Shown: in pieces, positions 27,072 through 36,067 of the stretch
Layout: each line of letters opens with the position of its first letter
How positions within the stretch are numbered: position 1 is the stretch's first letter
From: Mycobacterium syngnathidarum
GTDB taxonomy: Bacteria; Actinomycetota; Actinomycetes; Mycobacteriales; Mycobacteriaceae
Direction of reading: 5' to 3'
NCBI RefSeq assembly: GCF_001942625.1
Contig: NZ_MLCL01000001.1
Coordinates: forward strand, 181,296-245,295
DNA length: 64,000 bases
Made by a program: the position numbers and the translations under genes
The notes under the pieces: generated by a model
Told to the model about the DNA's origin: nothing
Databases searched by the model: none
The model's input: only the letters and a program-made list of their open reading frames with translations

Positions 27072-28577
27072 CTAAGGCTTGCCCGTCGACACCTTGCTGC
27101 TGTCCGGGTCGGCAGCCATGCCGTCGTGGGCGACCAGGGCCGCTTCCTGGGACAGCTCCGGTCCGGCCGGCAACAGCGACAGCACCGGCCACGGCGCCCA
27201 CTGCGGGGCGTTGGCCGGGCCGTCGGGCACCTTGACCCCGCTGACCCCGAGCACGTCGGCCGTCGGCAGATCCTTGATGTGGTAACGCACTCCGGTGTCG
27301 GACACGTAAAACAGCTGCCCCGTCGAGCGGCTGTCCGGATCACCGCCGGTGGCCTGCACGTATTCCCCGGCACCGGGCGTCAGGTACACCGAATCGGCAC
27401 CTGACCCGCTGCCGTCGGCGCTGGCCAGCCGGACCATCTGCGCGCCCTCGGCGGTCGGCAACCGGTGTCCGACCAACAGTCGCACGTTCGCGCGGGCGTC
27501 GGTGTTGGACCGCTGCCAGCCCATACACACCACTCGATCAGGGTCGGGCGGCACGATCCTCGGTGATTTCAGCGGGTAATGGTCGACCGCCAGCCGATGC
27601 ACGGTCGGCACTTCCGCCAGCGTCGCCGGGGGGATCTCGGCAGCCTGCCCGGTGGCCACCTCGCCGGATGCGCCGTAGCGGATCACGTCGGCGGCGGCCT
27701 GCGACACCGGCTGCAGACCTTCGCGCAGCACAACATAGAGCTGTTCGCCGCGCGAGTCCACGGACTTGACGATGGCGCCCACCGGGTGGTCGGGCCCGAG
27801 CGGTCCCGGCTCCCCCGAGCCCTGGACGGCCACCGGCGTGATCGGGGCGACCAGCGGGAAGGTGTTGAGCACGGACAACGACATCGGCCGGGTGGCCGCG
27901 CCCTGCAGGTGAAGCCCGTTGACCAGCACCGGATCTGACACATCGATCGGCGCCCGCACACCGCGGTAGATCAGGTAGGTGGTGCCGCCGGATTCGGTGA
28001 GGATCGCCTCGGCCGGGTCGGCCGGGCGGATGCCGCCGTCGAGCACCGGGTCGTTGGCCAGCACCGTGGTCTGCAGGCTGGGCATGCCGGTGGTTTCGGT
28101 GACGGCCGGCATCAACAGGTTGTCGCAGACCGTCCACGAGGACATCGCCAGGTCGTCACCGCGGTCGATGCTGGCCGGCGCGCCGACGATGCCGACCATG
28201 GGCCCGCGCGGCACGACGTCGAGGAATTTGTCGTCGACCTGCTTGGGGCTGTCGTTCCTACCGATGATCAGCCGCGCCGAAGCCAGATTCAGCACCGGGT
28301 GGATCTGGTCACCGATCCGTACGAACGGCGCACCGCTGGACTTGCTCAGCACGATCTGCGCGTCGCCGATATTGGGTGCGGGCTTGAAGAACGCCATCAC
28401 CGCCGACGCCCCGGTGATCAGGACAGCGATCACCACCCCCACGATCAGGGCACGCATCTGACCGCGCATCGGATCGTGGATCATCCGCGAGTCGCCCCGG
28501 ATGAGCGCGTGCTCAAGGCGGCGGATCAGGAAACGGTAGCCGTTCACCTGTGCGCGAGTGGTAACTTGCGCTGGCAT
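27072..28577 (-). CDS. eccB: EccB, ESX membrane complex subunit
   Basis: 501 aa. The N-terminus has the EccB signature (VTTRAQVNGYRFLIRRLEHALIRGD), then one membrane helix (about 44-65), then a large exported domain with repeated beta modules and the cysteine pair typical of EccB (TVCDN near residue 149 and VVCMGWQ near 350). EccB links the cytosolic motor to the periplasmic mycosin. Its start lies 62 bp from that of eccE, so the two are divergently transcribed; its stop touches the second eccD. Confidence 0.95.
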   Translation of the reverse strand: MPAQVTTRAQVNGYRFLIRRLEHALIRGDSRMIHDPMRGQMRALIVGVVIAVLITGASAVMAFFKPAPNIGDAQIVLSKSSGAPFVRIGDQIHPVLNLASARLIIGRNDSPKQVDDKFLDVVPRGPMVGIVGAPASIDRGDDLAMSSWTVCDNLLMPAVTETTGMPSLQTTVLANDPVLDGGIRPADPAEAILTESGGTTYLIYRGVRAPIDVSDPVLVNGLHLQGAATRPMSLSVLNTFPLVAPITPVAVQGSGEPGPLGPDHPVGAIVKSVDSRGEQLYVVLREGLQPVSQAAADVIRYGASGEVATGQAAEIPPATLAEVPTVHRLAVDHYPLKSPRIVPPDPDRVVCMGWQRSNTDARANVRLLVGHRLPTAEGAQMVRLASADGSGSGADSVYLTPGAGEYVQATGGDPDSRSTGQLFYVSDTGVRYHIKDLPTADVLGVSGVKVPDGPANAPQWAPWPVLSLLPAGPELSQEAALVAHDGMAADPDSSKVSTGKP

Positions 28578-28639
28578 GCGTAGTGTTTAGCACGTCCGCA
28601 CCACCTCGACACGACGTCCGAGCGCCTATTTGAAAAGCG

Positions 28640-30346
28640 ATGCGTCCATTGACTTTCGCAGCAAAGCTGACCACCGCCGGCGATACCGGGCCGCAGCGGC
28701 TCGTCCCGTTGGTCGACCTGGTCGCCCTGCAAATTGTCGTCGCCGTCGGCATCGTCGTCGCCCAGCTACTGCACCGGCCCGGCTGGCAGGGTGCGGCGGC
28801 GGGCTTGGTGGTGGGGTTGCTGCTGGTAGCTCCGGTCGTCTCGGGCACGACTGCGCCGCGGTCGCTCGCACTACGCGCGAGGTTTGTCCGCAACAGGCGA
28901 CGTCGCACGGGTAAGGGCGGGCCGAGCTCGCTGCCCGCCGAGCCGTTCGACGTACCGACCCCCGACGGTCTGCAGGTCGGATTCCGTTGGAACGGGACAA
29001 CTTTGCTGTCCTTGCTGAAGATCGACGAAAACCCCAGGGCGCTGACCGTTTTGGAGCCAGGGGTCACGGTGTCGGGTGAGATGGTTCCCGTCCAGGCCCT
29101 GCTGGACTGCCTGCGACAGTTCGACATCACGCTCGAGTCCATCGACATCATCAGTCAGGGCGCCCGCTCGGCCGGCCACACCGACGTCGCCGCCGTCTAC
29201 GACTCAGTGCTGGGACCGTTGCCCGCGATCGCCCAGCGCACGGTGTGGATTGCCGTGCGGTTCAATCCGTCACGCTGCGCCGAGGCGGTCCGCCGCCGCG
29301 GCGGGGACCGCGACGGCATCCTGCGCGCGGCCACCACCGCCACCCGCCGCGTCGCCAACCGGCTCGCCGAGGCGGGCCTTCAGCCTCAGTTCCTGTCTGC
29401 GAGCGGCATCGCGGCGGCCACCAATGAGCTCAGCGACGGCGTCAATCTCGGCACCGTCGAAGAAACCTGGGAGGACTGCCGCGAAGGCCACTTCCGGTTG
29501 TCCAGCTTCGCCGTGGAGCCGGACATGCTGACCACGGCGGGCCTCGGACTGCTGTGGACGGTGCCCAGCTACTCCACCACGGTGTGCCTGTCGCTGCGCG
29601 AGGACCCGAATCACGGCAGCCAAGAAGATGTGGTCCAGGTTCGCGGTCTGGTCCGCTTCGACAGCGATGTGCGCGTCCCCACCCAGCTGCGCGGTCTCAT
29701 TCCGCTTCACGGTCAGCAGTTTTCCGCGCTCGCTGCGACACTTCCGATCCCGACGGTCCCCGGGAGCGGCCATATCGAGCACTGGGCGTCGGGCCTTCGC
29801 GGCGATGCGTTGAGTGATCTGGCGCTGCCCGCCTCGGGCTGCGGCCAGGTGATCGGCGCCGACGAGCAGGGACGGGCCGTCGCCCTCCCGGTGTTCGGCC
29901 CCCAGATCCGCCGGGTGGAGATCGTGGGCACGCTGCATCTGGCCCAGCAGGTGGTGCTGCGCGCACTGGCCCTGGGCGCCCGGGTGCTCGTGCACAGCCG
30001 CCGTCCGGCGTTCTGGCGCGACATGGTCGAGGTGGTCGGGCGCCATGACCTGCTCTGGGTTGCCGACTTCAACCGGCGCGCGATCCAGGCCGGCGCGGAG
30101 CGCAATTACACCGTCGAGATGTTCGACGGGGTTCCCGAGCAATCCGTCCGGATCGGGGTGACCAGCATGGTGCTCGCCCCACCGAACAGCCGGCCATCGG
30201 AGCAGGCCGACGTGGTCCTGGACCTGATCTCACTGGAACACGACACCGTCAAGGTGAGCACCCAGGCCGGCTCGGCGGTGGTCACGATGGTCGCCACCGA
30301 CGATGAGATGCGTTATCTGCGAGCATCCGCGAACAGCACTGACTGA
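28640..30346 (+). CDS. eccE: EccE, ESX membrane complex subunit
   Basis: 568 aa with two N-terminal membrane helices (about 22-60), a basic turn (RARFVRNRRRRTGKG) and a long soluble domain, the layout of EccE. It contains the EccE-like stretch LLKIDENPRALTVLEPG and ends in a charged domain. EccE forms the outer rim of the ESX membrane complex. It is missing from M. tuberculosis ESX-4 but present in ESX-4 of M. abscessus, as I recall, so its presence matters for classifying this locus. It is followed closely by a DUF5336 gene on the same strand. Confidence 0.85.
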   Translation: MRPLTFAAKLTTAGDTGPQRLVPLVDLVALQIVVAVGIVVAQLLHRPGWQGAAAGLVVGLLLVAPVVSGTTAPRSLALRARFVRNRRRRTGKGGPSSLPAEPFDVPTPDGLQVGFRWNGTTLLSLLKIDENPRALTVLEPGVTVSGEMVPVQALLDCLRQFDITLESIDIISQGARSAGHTDVAAVYDSVLGPLPAIAQRTVWIAVRFNPSRCAEAVRRRGGDRDGILRAATTATRRVANRLAEAGLQPQFLSASGIAAATNELSDGVNLGTVEETWEDCREGHFRLSSFAVEPDMLTTAGLGLLWTVPSYSTTVCLSLREDPNHGSQEDVVQVRGLVRFDSDVRVPTQLRGLIPLHGQQFSALAATLPIPTVPGSGHIEHWASGLRGDALSDLALPASGCGQVIGADEQGRAVALPVFGPQIRRVEIVGTLHLAQQVVLRALALGARVLVHSRRPAFWRDMVEVVGRHDLLWVADFNRRAIQAGAERNYTVEMFDGVPEQSVRIGVTSMVLAPPNSRPSEQADVVLDLISLEHDTVKVSTQAGSAVVTMVATDDEMRYLRASANSTD

Positions 30347-30361
30347 CGTGAAGGAGTGATC

Positions 30362-31075
30362 GTGGCCAATCCGCTTCACCGCAACCTGTCGATCGCGGTG
30401 GTCGTGCTGGGGCTGGTGGCCTATGGCGTGAGTTTCGGCCCGGCCGCCGATGGCGGCGGCAATGACTGGCACGTCAGGTTCGCCGTGCTGGCCGGTTTGG
30501 CCGCGGCAATCGGCCTGCTACCCAAGCAGTCTGCCCGCCTCTGGCTCCCCGCCCTTCTGGCCGGTGCGGGTTTCCTCGATGCCCTGTCGAGTGCCCTGGC
30601 CTCCTCCCCAGAAGCCTCTGGATGGGTTCTGACCACGATCGCGGTGCTCAACGGACTGCAGACCGCGGCGGCCGTCGCGGCGCTGTGGCTGGCACCGGAA
30701 GCGCCGGCTGCGGCCACCGTCGCCGGCGGCTACGAGGCCTACCTCGACTATTACAACCAGGCGGTGCAGCAGTACTACCAGCAGAGCGCGGTGACCCAAC
30801 CCGATTCGTCGCAACGCTCCGCATACGGTCAGGCTTATGCCCAGGCCTACGCACAATCCCAAGCCACCCACCAAGCACCCCAGTACGGCGATTACGCCGA
30901 TCTGCTTTCGCCGCAACAGGATTACGGCCGTTCCACCGACTCCCCGCCCGCTCATTCCGACGGCTTGGCGGCCCCGCCCGGGCGGGCGGGCGCCGGCCCG
31001 GCCACTACCCGCGCGGCCGAGTCAGGCGATGTAGCAGCCACGCCGCAGGCACCGTGGCCACCAACGTCACGATGA
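30362..31075 (+). CDS. DUF5336 family membrane protein (34 kDa antigen-like)
   Basis: 237 aa from the GTG at 30362, which has AAGGAG seven bases upstream; a GTG at 30356 is too close to that site. Four hydrophobic segments (about 10-115) are followed by a Gln/Tyr/Ala-rich tail (YNQAVQQYYQQ, YGQAYAQAYAQSQA) and a Pro/Ala-rich end. This is the pattern of the mycobacterial 34 kDa antigenic protein family (Rv0954-like, DUF5336), recently linked to growth and division but not defined biochemically. It starts 15 bp after eccE and is probably read with it. Its 3' end overlaps the opposing acyltransferase gene by 71 bp. Confidence 0.75.
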   Translation: MANPLHRNLSIAVVVLGLVAYGVSFGPAADGGGNDWHVRFAVLAGLAAAIGLLPKQSARLWLPALLAGAGFLDALSSALASSPEASGWVLTTIAVLNGLQTAAAVAALWLAPEAPAAATVAGGYEAYLDYYNQAVQQYYQQSAVTQPDSSQRSAYGQAYAQAYAQSQATHQAPQYGDYADLLSPQQDYGRSTDSPPAHSDGLAAPPGRAGAGPATTRAAESGDVAATPQAPWPPTSR

Positions 31076-32141
31076 ACAACACGGTGGCCGAACCGGTGTA
31101 GACGTTCCAGCCCAATACGAACTCCATGACCAGGTCCATGGCGACCACATGCAGCAGGAAGATCTCATAGGAGATCTCCCCCAGCCACACCATTAGTCGA
31201 CTGCCCATGAGCCGGGCGTAGAGGCCGTCCCCACCCAAAGCCAGCGGGGCCACCACCAGAGTCGCGATGACCGCATAGAACAGGGTCTTCGCCAGGTCCG
31301 CGGACAGGTCGAGGACCGGCGAAGTGACCAGGCCCGCGATCGGCGTGGAGACCACCAGATAGCAGGCCAGCGCCAGCGGTAGCGCCGCCAGCGCATAGAC
31401 CCGCATCCCCATCGCCCCCAGCACTGCCAGCGTCATCCCTCCGACGAACCAGATCAGGTAGTGCGGTAGCCAGGTGCCGCCGCCCACCGGCATCCATTCG
31501 GCGGTGTGCAGCAGCACCAGCCACAACGGGCTCACCACGGCCAGGGCCGCCAGACCGGCCAGCAACGGTATGGGCCGAAAACGCCTGCGGCACAACACCA
31601 CCAACAGCAGATATGCCAGCAGCGGCAGCACAGCGTAGAAGGCGACCTCCACCGCCAGGCTCCACATTTGGCTCAGCCCTTGGTGCAGGTAGTCCGTGAA
31701 GTAGTTGTCGCTGTAGATCTGGGTGAGGGTGAGGTTGCGGAGCAGGCCGGTCCACGTGTGCCCGGGATTGGGTTGCACTGGCCGCAGCTCATAGATGCCG
31801 TAGACGATCAGGACGGTGACGACATAGGCGGGCGTGATGCGGCGGAACCGGTTTCGCGCATAGCGCGAGGTGCTCGGCGCGTCGACTCCTGTGGCAGCGG
31901 CCCGCACCCACGGGCGAAACAGCAGCAGCCCGGAGAGCACGAAGAAGATCGCCACCCCCACTTCGAGGCGGGCGCTCATCAGACCCAGATAGCCCTGGGA
32001 AAGCAGGCCGGTGCCATAGGCGGCGTGCGTCCCCATCACGGTCATCGCGGCCACGGCGCGCACCCCGGTCAGCGAGGCGACGCGATCAGGGTGGGCAATC
32101 TGCTCGAGCCCACCCTGATCGTCGTCGTCCCGTGAGGTCAT
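31005..32141 (-). CDS. Acyltransferase family 3 membrane protein (OafA-like)
   Basis: 378 aa from the ATG of MTSRDDDDQGG. About ten membrane helices and the family N-terminal signature (RVASLTGVRAVAAMTVMGTH, with the catalytic-type His at its end), then VAIFFVLSGLLLFRPW. The family transfers acyl groups from the cytosol onto cell-surface sugars or lipids. No neighbour indicates the acceptor. Convergent with the DUF5336 gene and divergent from the GCS2-type ligase, whose start lies about 50 bp away. Confidence 0.85.
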   Translation of the reverse strand: MTSRDDDDQGGLEQIAHPDRVASLTGVRAVAAMTVMGTHAAYGTGLLSQGYLGLMSARLEVGVAIFFVLSGLLLFRPWVRAAATGVDAPSTSRYARNRFRRITPAYVVTVLIVYGIYELRPVQPNPGHTWTGLLRNLTLTQIYSDNYFTDYLHQGLSQMWSLAVEVAFYAVLPLLAYLLLVVLCRRRFRPIPLLAGLAALAVVSPLWLVLLHTAEWMPVGGGTWLPHYLIWFVGGMTLAVLGAMGMRVYALAALPLALACYLVVSTPIAGLVTSPVLDLSADLAKTLFYAVIATLVVAPLALGGDGLYARLMGSRLMVWLGEISYEIFLLHVVAMDLVMEFVLGWNVYTGSATVLFIVTLVATVPAAWLLHRLTRPRG

Positions 32142-32189
32142 TTGGCCATTCTGCTGCGCGCACGACCGCTGGCGTTGTTGCATCGCGGT

Positions 32190-33659
32190 GTGGGTGAAGA
32201 GGTCAAGAACACCGAGTTCAGCCGCGCGCACCGGCAGGAGTACCGGCGCAAGGTCCAGCTGTGTCTGGACGTGTTCGAAACCATGCTGGCGCAGTCGGGT
32301 TTCGAGTTCGAGCGTCCGCTCACCGGCATGGAGATCGAATGCAACCTCGTCGACGACGAGTACCAGCCCGCCATGGCCAACCAGGAAGTGCTCGCCTCCA
32401 TTGCCGACCCGGCCTATCAGACCGAATTAGGCGCCTACAACATCGAATTCAACGTTCCGCCGCGGCCGCTGCCCGGCCGCGCCGCGCTGGACCTCGAGGA
32501 GGAGGTGCGGCGCAGCCTCAACGCCGCCGAGATCAAGGCCAGCGAGGACGGCGCGCACATCGTGATGGTGGGCATCCTGCCGACGCTGATGCCCGAGCAT
32601 CTTTCCGACGGCTGGATGAGCCAGTCGACCCGATATCAGGCGCTCAACGACTCGATCTTCACCGCGCGCGGCGAGGACATGCCCATCGACATCTCCGGGC
32701 CGGAACGGCTGAGCCTGCAGTCGGCGTCCATCGCGCCCGAGTCGGCCTGTACCAGCATGCAGCTGCACCTGCAGGTCTCCCCCGCCGACTTCGCCCGCAA
32801 CTGGAACGCCGCCCAGGTGCTGGCCGGCCCGCAGCTCGCGGTCGGGGCGAATTCGCCGTATTTCTTCGGGCATCAGCTGTGGGCCGAGACCCGCATCGAA
32901 CTGTTCACACAGTCCACCGACACTCGTCCCGACGAACTCAAGGCCCAGGGCGTGCGGCCGCGGGTCTGGTTCGGGGAGCGCTGGATCACCTCGATCTTCG
33001 ACCTGTTCGAAGAAAACGTGCGGTACTTCCCGTCCCTGCTGCCCGAGCTGTCCGACGAGGATCCGGTCGCCGAGCTCGCGGCGGGCCGGGCACCCCAGCT
33101 GGCCGAGCTGAGGCTGCACAACGGGACCATCTACCGGTGGAACCGTCCGGTGTACGACGTGGTGGACGGCGTGCCCCACCTGCGGGTGGAGAACCGCGTG
33201 CTGCCGGCCGGGCCGACCGTGGTGGACATGCTGGCGAATGCGGCGTTCTACTACGGTCTGCTGCGAACGCTGTCCGAAGAAGACCGGCCGCTGTGGACCA
33301 AGATGAGCTTCGCGGCGGCCCACCACAATTTCGTGGAGGGCGCTCAGCACGGCCTGGACGCCCGGCTGTATTGGCCCGGCCTGGGCGAGGTGACCCCCGA
33401 TGAGTTGGTGCTGCGCAAGCTGCTCCCGATGGCGCACGACGGGTTGCGCCGCTGGGGGGTGGCCGCTGAGGTGTGCGATCGCTACCTCGGGGTGATCGAA
33501 GGTCGCGCCAAGACCGGCCGGACGGGGGCGACGTGGCAGGTGGCAACGGTGCACAAGCTGCAGTCACAAGGTTTGGCCCGGCCCAAGGCGCTGGCGGAGA
33601 TGCTGCGGCTGTACATCCAGCGGATGCACAGCAATGAGCCCGTCCATACCTGGGATTGA
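32190..33659 (+). CDS. Glutamate-cysteine ligase family 2 (GCS2-like) protein
   Basis: About 489 aa from a GTG at 32190; a TTG at 32142 would add 16 residues and abut the opposing gene, so the start is uncertain. It carries the GCS2-type carboxylate-amine ligase fold: GMEIECNLVDDEYQPAMANQ near the N-terminus (metal/ATP site glutamates), YNIEFNVPPRPL, and RVENRVLPAGPTVVDM near residue 345. The family forms gamma-glutamyl or other amide bonds using ATP. This is a long actinobacterial subgroup of unproven substrate, distinct from EgtA at 40105-41385. A methyltransferase gene follows after 18 bp. Confidence 0.75.
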   Translation: MGEEVKNTEFSRAHRQEYRRKVQLCLDVFETMLAQSGFEFERPLTGMEIECNLVDDEYQPAMANQEVLASIADPAYQTELGAYNIEFNVPPRPLPGRAALDLEEEVRRSLNAAEIKASEDGAHIVMVGILPTLMPEHLSDGWMSQSTRYQALNDSIFTARGEDMPIDISGPERLSLQSASIAPESACTSMQLHLQVSPADFARNWNAAQVLAGPQLAVGANSPYFFGHQLWAETRIELFTQSTDTRPDELKAQGVRPRVWFGERWITSIFDLFEENVRYFPSLLPELSDEDPVAELAAGRAPQLAELRLHNGTIYRWNRPVYDVVDGVPHLRVENRVLPAGPTVVDMLANAAFYYGLLRTLSEEDRPLWTKMSFAAAHHNFVEGAQHGLDARLYWPGLGEVTPDELVLRKLLPMAHDGLRRWGVAAEVCDRYLGVIEGRAKTGRTGATWQVATVHKLQSQGLARPKALAEMLRLYIQRMHSNEPVHTWD

Positions 33660-33677
33660 GGCGCGTACGTTGGAACC

Positions 33678-34361
33678 ATGACATCTGGACAGGTCTTGGA
33701 CTGGGATGGCGCATACAAGGGGGAAGCAGGTTTCGAGGGCCAACCGCCGTGGAATATCGGTGAGCCACAGCCCGAGCTCGCCGCGCTGCACCAGGCCGGG
33801 AAGTTCGAGAGCGATGTGCTCGACGCGGGCTGCGGCCATGCCGAGTTGTCGCTGGCGCTGGCCGCCGACGGCCTCACCGTCGTGGGGCTGGATCTGAGCC
33901 CGACGGCGATCGCCGCAGCCAACAACGCCGCGCAGGTGCGCGGCCTGTCGACAGCCAGCTTCGCCCAGGCCGACATCACGTCGTTCACCGGTTATGACGG
34001 CCGGTTCAACACCGTGATCGATTCGACCCTGTTCCACTCCCTGCCGGTCGAAGGCCGCGACGGGTACCTGCGCTCCATCCACCGCGCGTCGGCCCCGGGT
34101 GCGCACTACTACGTGCTGGTGTTCGCCAAGGGCGCGTTCCCGGCGGAGTTGGAGACCAAGCCCAACGAAGTCGACGAGGACGAGCTGCGCGCAGCGGTGT
34201 CGAAGTACTGGGAGATCGACGAGATCCGACCCGCGTTCATCCACGCCAATGCTGTCGCGATGCCGGCCGATGTTCCGTTCGAATTGCCCGAACACGACTT
34301 CGACGAGAAGGGCCGCATCAAGTTCCCGGCCTTCTTGCTGACCGCGCACAAGGCGGGGTAA
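33678..34361 (+). CDS. Class I SAM-dependent methyltransferase
   Basis: 227 aa. Motif I is VLDAGCGHAELSLALAADG (about residues 50-68), followed by an acidic end of beta-2 (VVGLDLSP) and ADITSF, a standard Rossmann-type methyltransferase. An N-terminal WDGAYKGEAGFEGQPPWNIG stretch is typical of the thiopurine methyltransferase-like/UbiE-like small-molecule group. Substrate is unknown. It lies 18 bp after the GCS2-type ligase on the same strand, so co-transcription is likely. Confidence 0.85.
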   Translation: MTSGQVLDWDGAYKGEAGFEGQPPWNIGEPQPELAALHQAGKFESDVLDAGCGHAELSLALAADGLTVVGLDLSPTAIAAANNAAQVRGLSTASFAQADITSFTGYDGRFNTVIDSTLFHSLPVEGRDGYLRSIHRASAPGAHYYVLVFAKGAFPAELETKPNEVDEDELRAAVSKYWEIDEIRPAFIHANAVAMPADVPFELPEHDFDEKGRIKFPAFLLTAHKAG

Positions 34362-34454
34362 CGGCGGGCCCGGCGATCCTGCCCAGCTACCGCCGAACCC
34401 GCCGCATTCCTGCGGCTTTCACTGTGTAGGTGTCAAACAACGTCGAGAAGTTCG

Positions 34455-35798
34455 CTATGCGGCGGTCGGCATGGCGGTGAGGGTGCGGCGTGCGTGTGAG
34501 CGCAGGTGTGATGGTTCGGGGCCTGCCGGGTCGTGTGGTGGGATAAACCAGGGATGGCGGTCAGGTCCGAGGTAGATCTGCCAGCCGCTGTGGTGAATCA
34601 ATGTGTGGTGGTGGCGGCAGAGTAGGACACCGTTGTCGAGGCTGGTGATTCCTCCTGTGCCCCACGGGTTTATGTGGTGGGCGTCGCACCAGGACACGGG
34701 TCTGCCGCAGCCGGGGAAGGCGCACCCGTGGTCCCGTACGGCCAAGGCCTTGCGGATGCGGGGCGGGAACAGTCGCTCAGCGCGGCCCACGTCCAGGGGC
34801 GCCTGGTTCTCGTCGATGAGGACCGACTCGGCCGTGCAGTCGCACGCGATCAGGTCCGCGGTCGCGGTGCTGATCGGCCCGGTGAAGCCGAGCCTGTCCA
34901 CGCGCCGCTGACCGAACACCCCCGCCTCCGCAGGCGTCGTCGGGTGGGCGGGCCGGATGAGCGTGACGTGCGGGAGCACTCCGCCGGAGCTGGGGCGGCC
35001 CGAGTGGGACAGGTAATCACGGACCAGTTGCCCGAACGCGTCGGCACGCCGCCGGGTGGTCGAGCGGGGGTCGGGCGATCCATCCGGCAGTGGGACGGGC
35101 CGGCACAGCGGGTCCAATGCGGCGAACAGTTCTTCACCGGTGAGCGCATCGAGGTCAAGGGTGGCGCTGATGCGGCCGTCGTCGTTCTGGTTCAGGGTCA
35201 TCTCGTTGAGTTCGGTGTTCTCGGCGACCGGCACCACCGCCTCCTGCGCTGGTTGGGCCGACGCCCGGCTGATCGCAATCTCGCGAGCCTTCGCGTTCAC
35301 TGCCGACGGCGTGTTCTGGATCATCAGGGCCCGCACCACCTGGGCCCTGTCCTCGTCGGATAGCTCGACACGGTCGTGGATGTGTTTGACGCCCTTCCCG
35401 ACCGCATCTGCGAAGTCGATGCCCAACGCCCCGAGACGTTGCTGCCGAGTCACCGCGGGCAAGGTGTGCGCGACGCGTCCGACTCGTGCTGCCCGATACG
35501 CCGCCGCAGGGGCCACACCCAGCCCAGTCAACAGGTCCGCCCCGGTGCGTAGATGTTGGCGGGCTGGGATCCCGGCGCGTTCAGCCGCTGCGACTGCCTG
35601 GGCGATCACAAAATCGAACAGGTTGCCGGCGATGACCGCAGCCGCGAGGACCGCCAGCAGCGGCTGGTCATCAACCACCCGCCGGGGACTATCGAGTAGA
35701 TGAAACAACCGGCGATCAGCGTCCTCGTCGGGAGTCGGTGACGGGGTGAGGTCATCGATGAGCACATCAATGACGGTGTCCAGATAGGTGGCGTCCAT
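34455..35798 (-). CDS. DUF222/HNH endonuclease domain protein (13E12 repeat family)
   Basis: 447 aa from the ATG of MDATYLDTVIDVLIDD. An N-terminal helical DUF222 domain is followed by a C-terminal HNH nuclease: CAFPGCGRPVSWCDAHHINPW, a glycine-rich loop, SLDNGVLLCRHHHTLIHH, with the His-Asn-His and zinc cysteines present. This is the 13E12 family, found in many copies in mycobacteria and often under DNA-damage control. A perfect mycobacterial SOS box lies about 153 bp upstream (35951-35966). An in-frame extension to 36002 would overlap that box and looks non-coding. Confidence 0.88.
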   Translation of the reverse strand: MDATYLDTVIDVLIDDLTPSPTPDEDADRRLFHLLDSPRRVVDDQPLLAVLAAAVIAGNLFDFVIAQAVAAAERAGIPARQHLRTGADLLTGLGVAPAAAYRAARVGRVAHTLPAVTRQQRLGALGIDFADAVGKGVKHIHDRVELSDEDRAQVVRALMIQNTPSAVNAKAREIAISRASAQPAQEAVVPVAENTELNEMTLNQNDDGRISATLDLDALTGEELFAALDPLCRPVPLPDGSPDPRSTTRRRADAFGQLVRDYLSHSGRPSSGGVLPHVTLIRPAHPTTPAEAGVFGQRRVDRLGFTGPISTATADLIACDCTAESVLIDENQAPLDVGRAERLFPPRIRKALAVRDHGCAFPGCGRPVSWCDAHHINPWGTGGITSLDNGVLLCRHHHTLIHHSGWQIYLGPDRHPWFIPPHDPAGPEPSHLRSHARRTLTAMPTAA

Positions 35799-35950
35799 GA
35801 CAGATACCCAAGCTTTCAACAAAACGGTGGCACGCGGGCGTGCGGTGCGGTCGACAAATATCGACTCCGGCAGGTCCTGGCGTCCCAGGAACGTGTCGAG
35901 CCAGTGGCGCGGGCGAAGCTTCAGTTGCCCTTCCGGGGGAGAACTTCTAT

Positions 35951-35966
35951 TCGAACTTGTGTTCGA
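35951..35966 (-). promoter_or_regulatory. LexA (SOS) box
   Basis: The 16-mer TCGAACTTGTGTTCGA is a perfect match to the mycobacterial LexA palindrome TCGAAC-N4-GTTCGA. It lies in the 269-bp gap between egtE and the HNH gene, upstream of the latter on its strand. Control of the DUF222/HNH gene by LexA is the natural reading. Nothing else of note was seen in the gap. Confidence 0.85.
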
Positions 35967-36067
35967 TCCTACGCCCCGTGATGACCTACCGCAAGGGGTC
36001 ACATCCGGAGGACACCGGGGACGACACCACCCGAAAGTCGTTCTACGAGTTGCGTAACCGCCGTCGA

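Noticed and set aside
16156..30346. Assignment to ESX-1, ESX-2, ESX-3 or ESX-5
   Set aside because: No PE/PPE, EspG or EccA genes, and the gene order differs; ESX-4-like is the closest but remains an inference.
34455..36002. HNH gene starting at 36002
   Set aside because: The 68 extra residues overlap the SOS box and have no similarity to DUF222; the ATG at 35798 is used.
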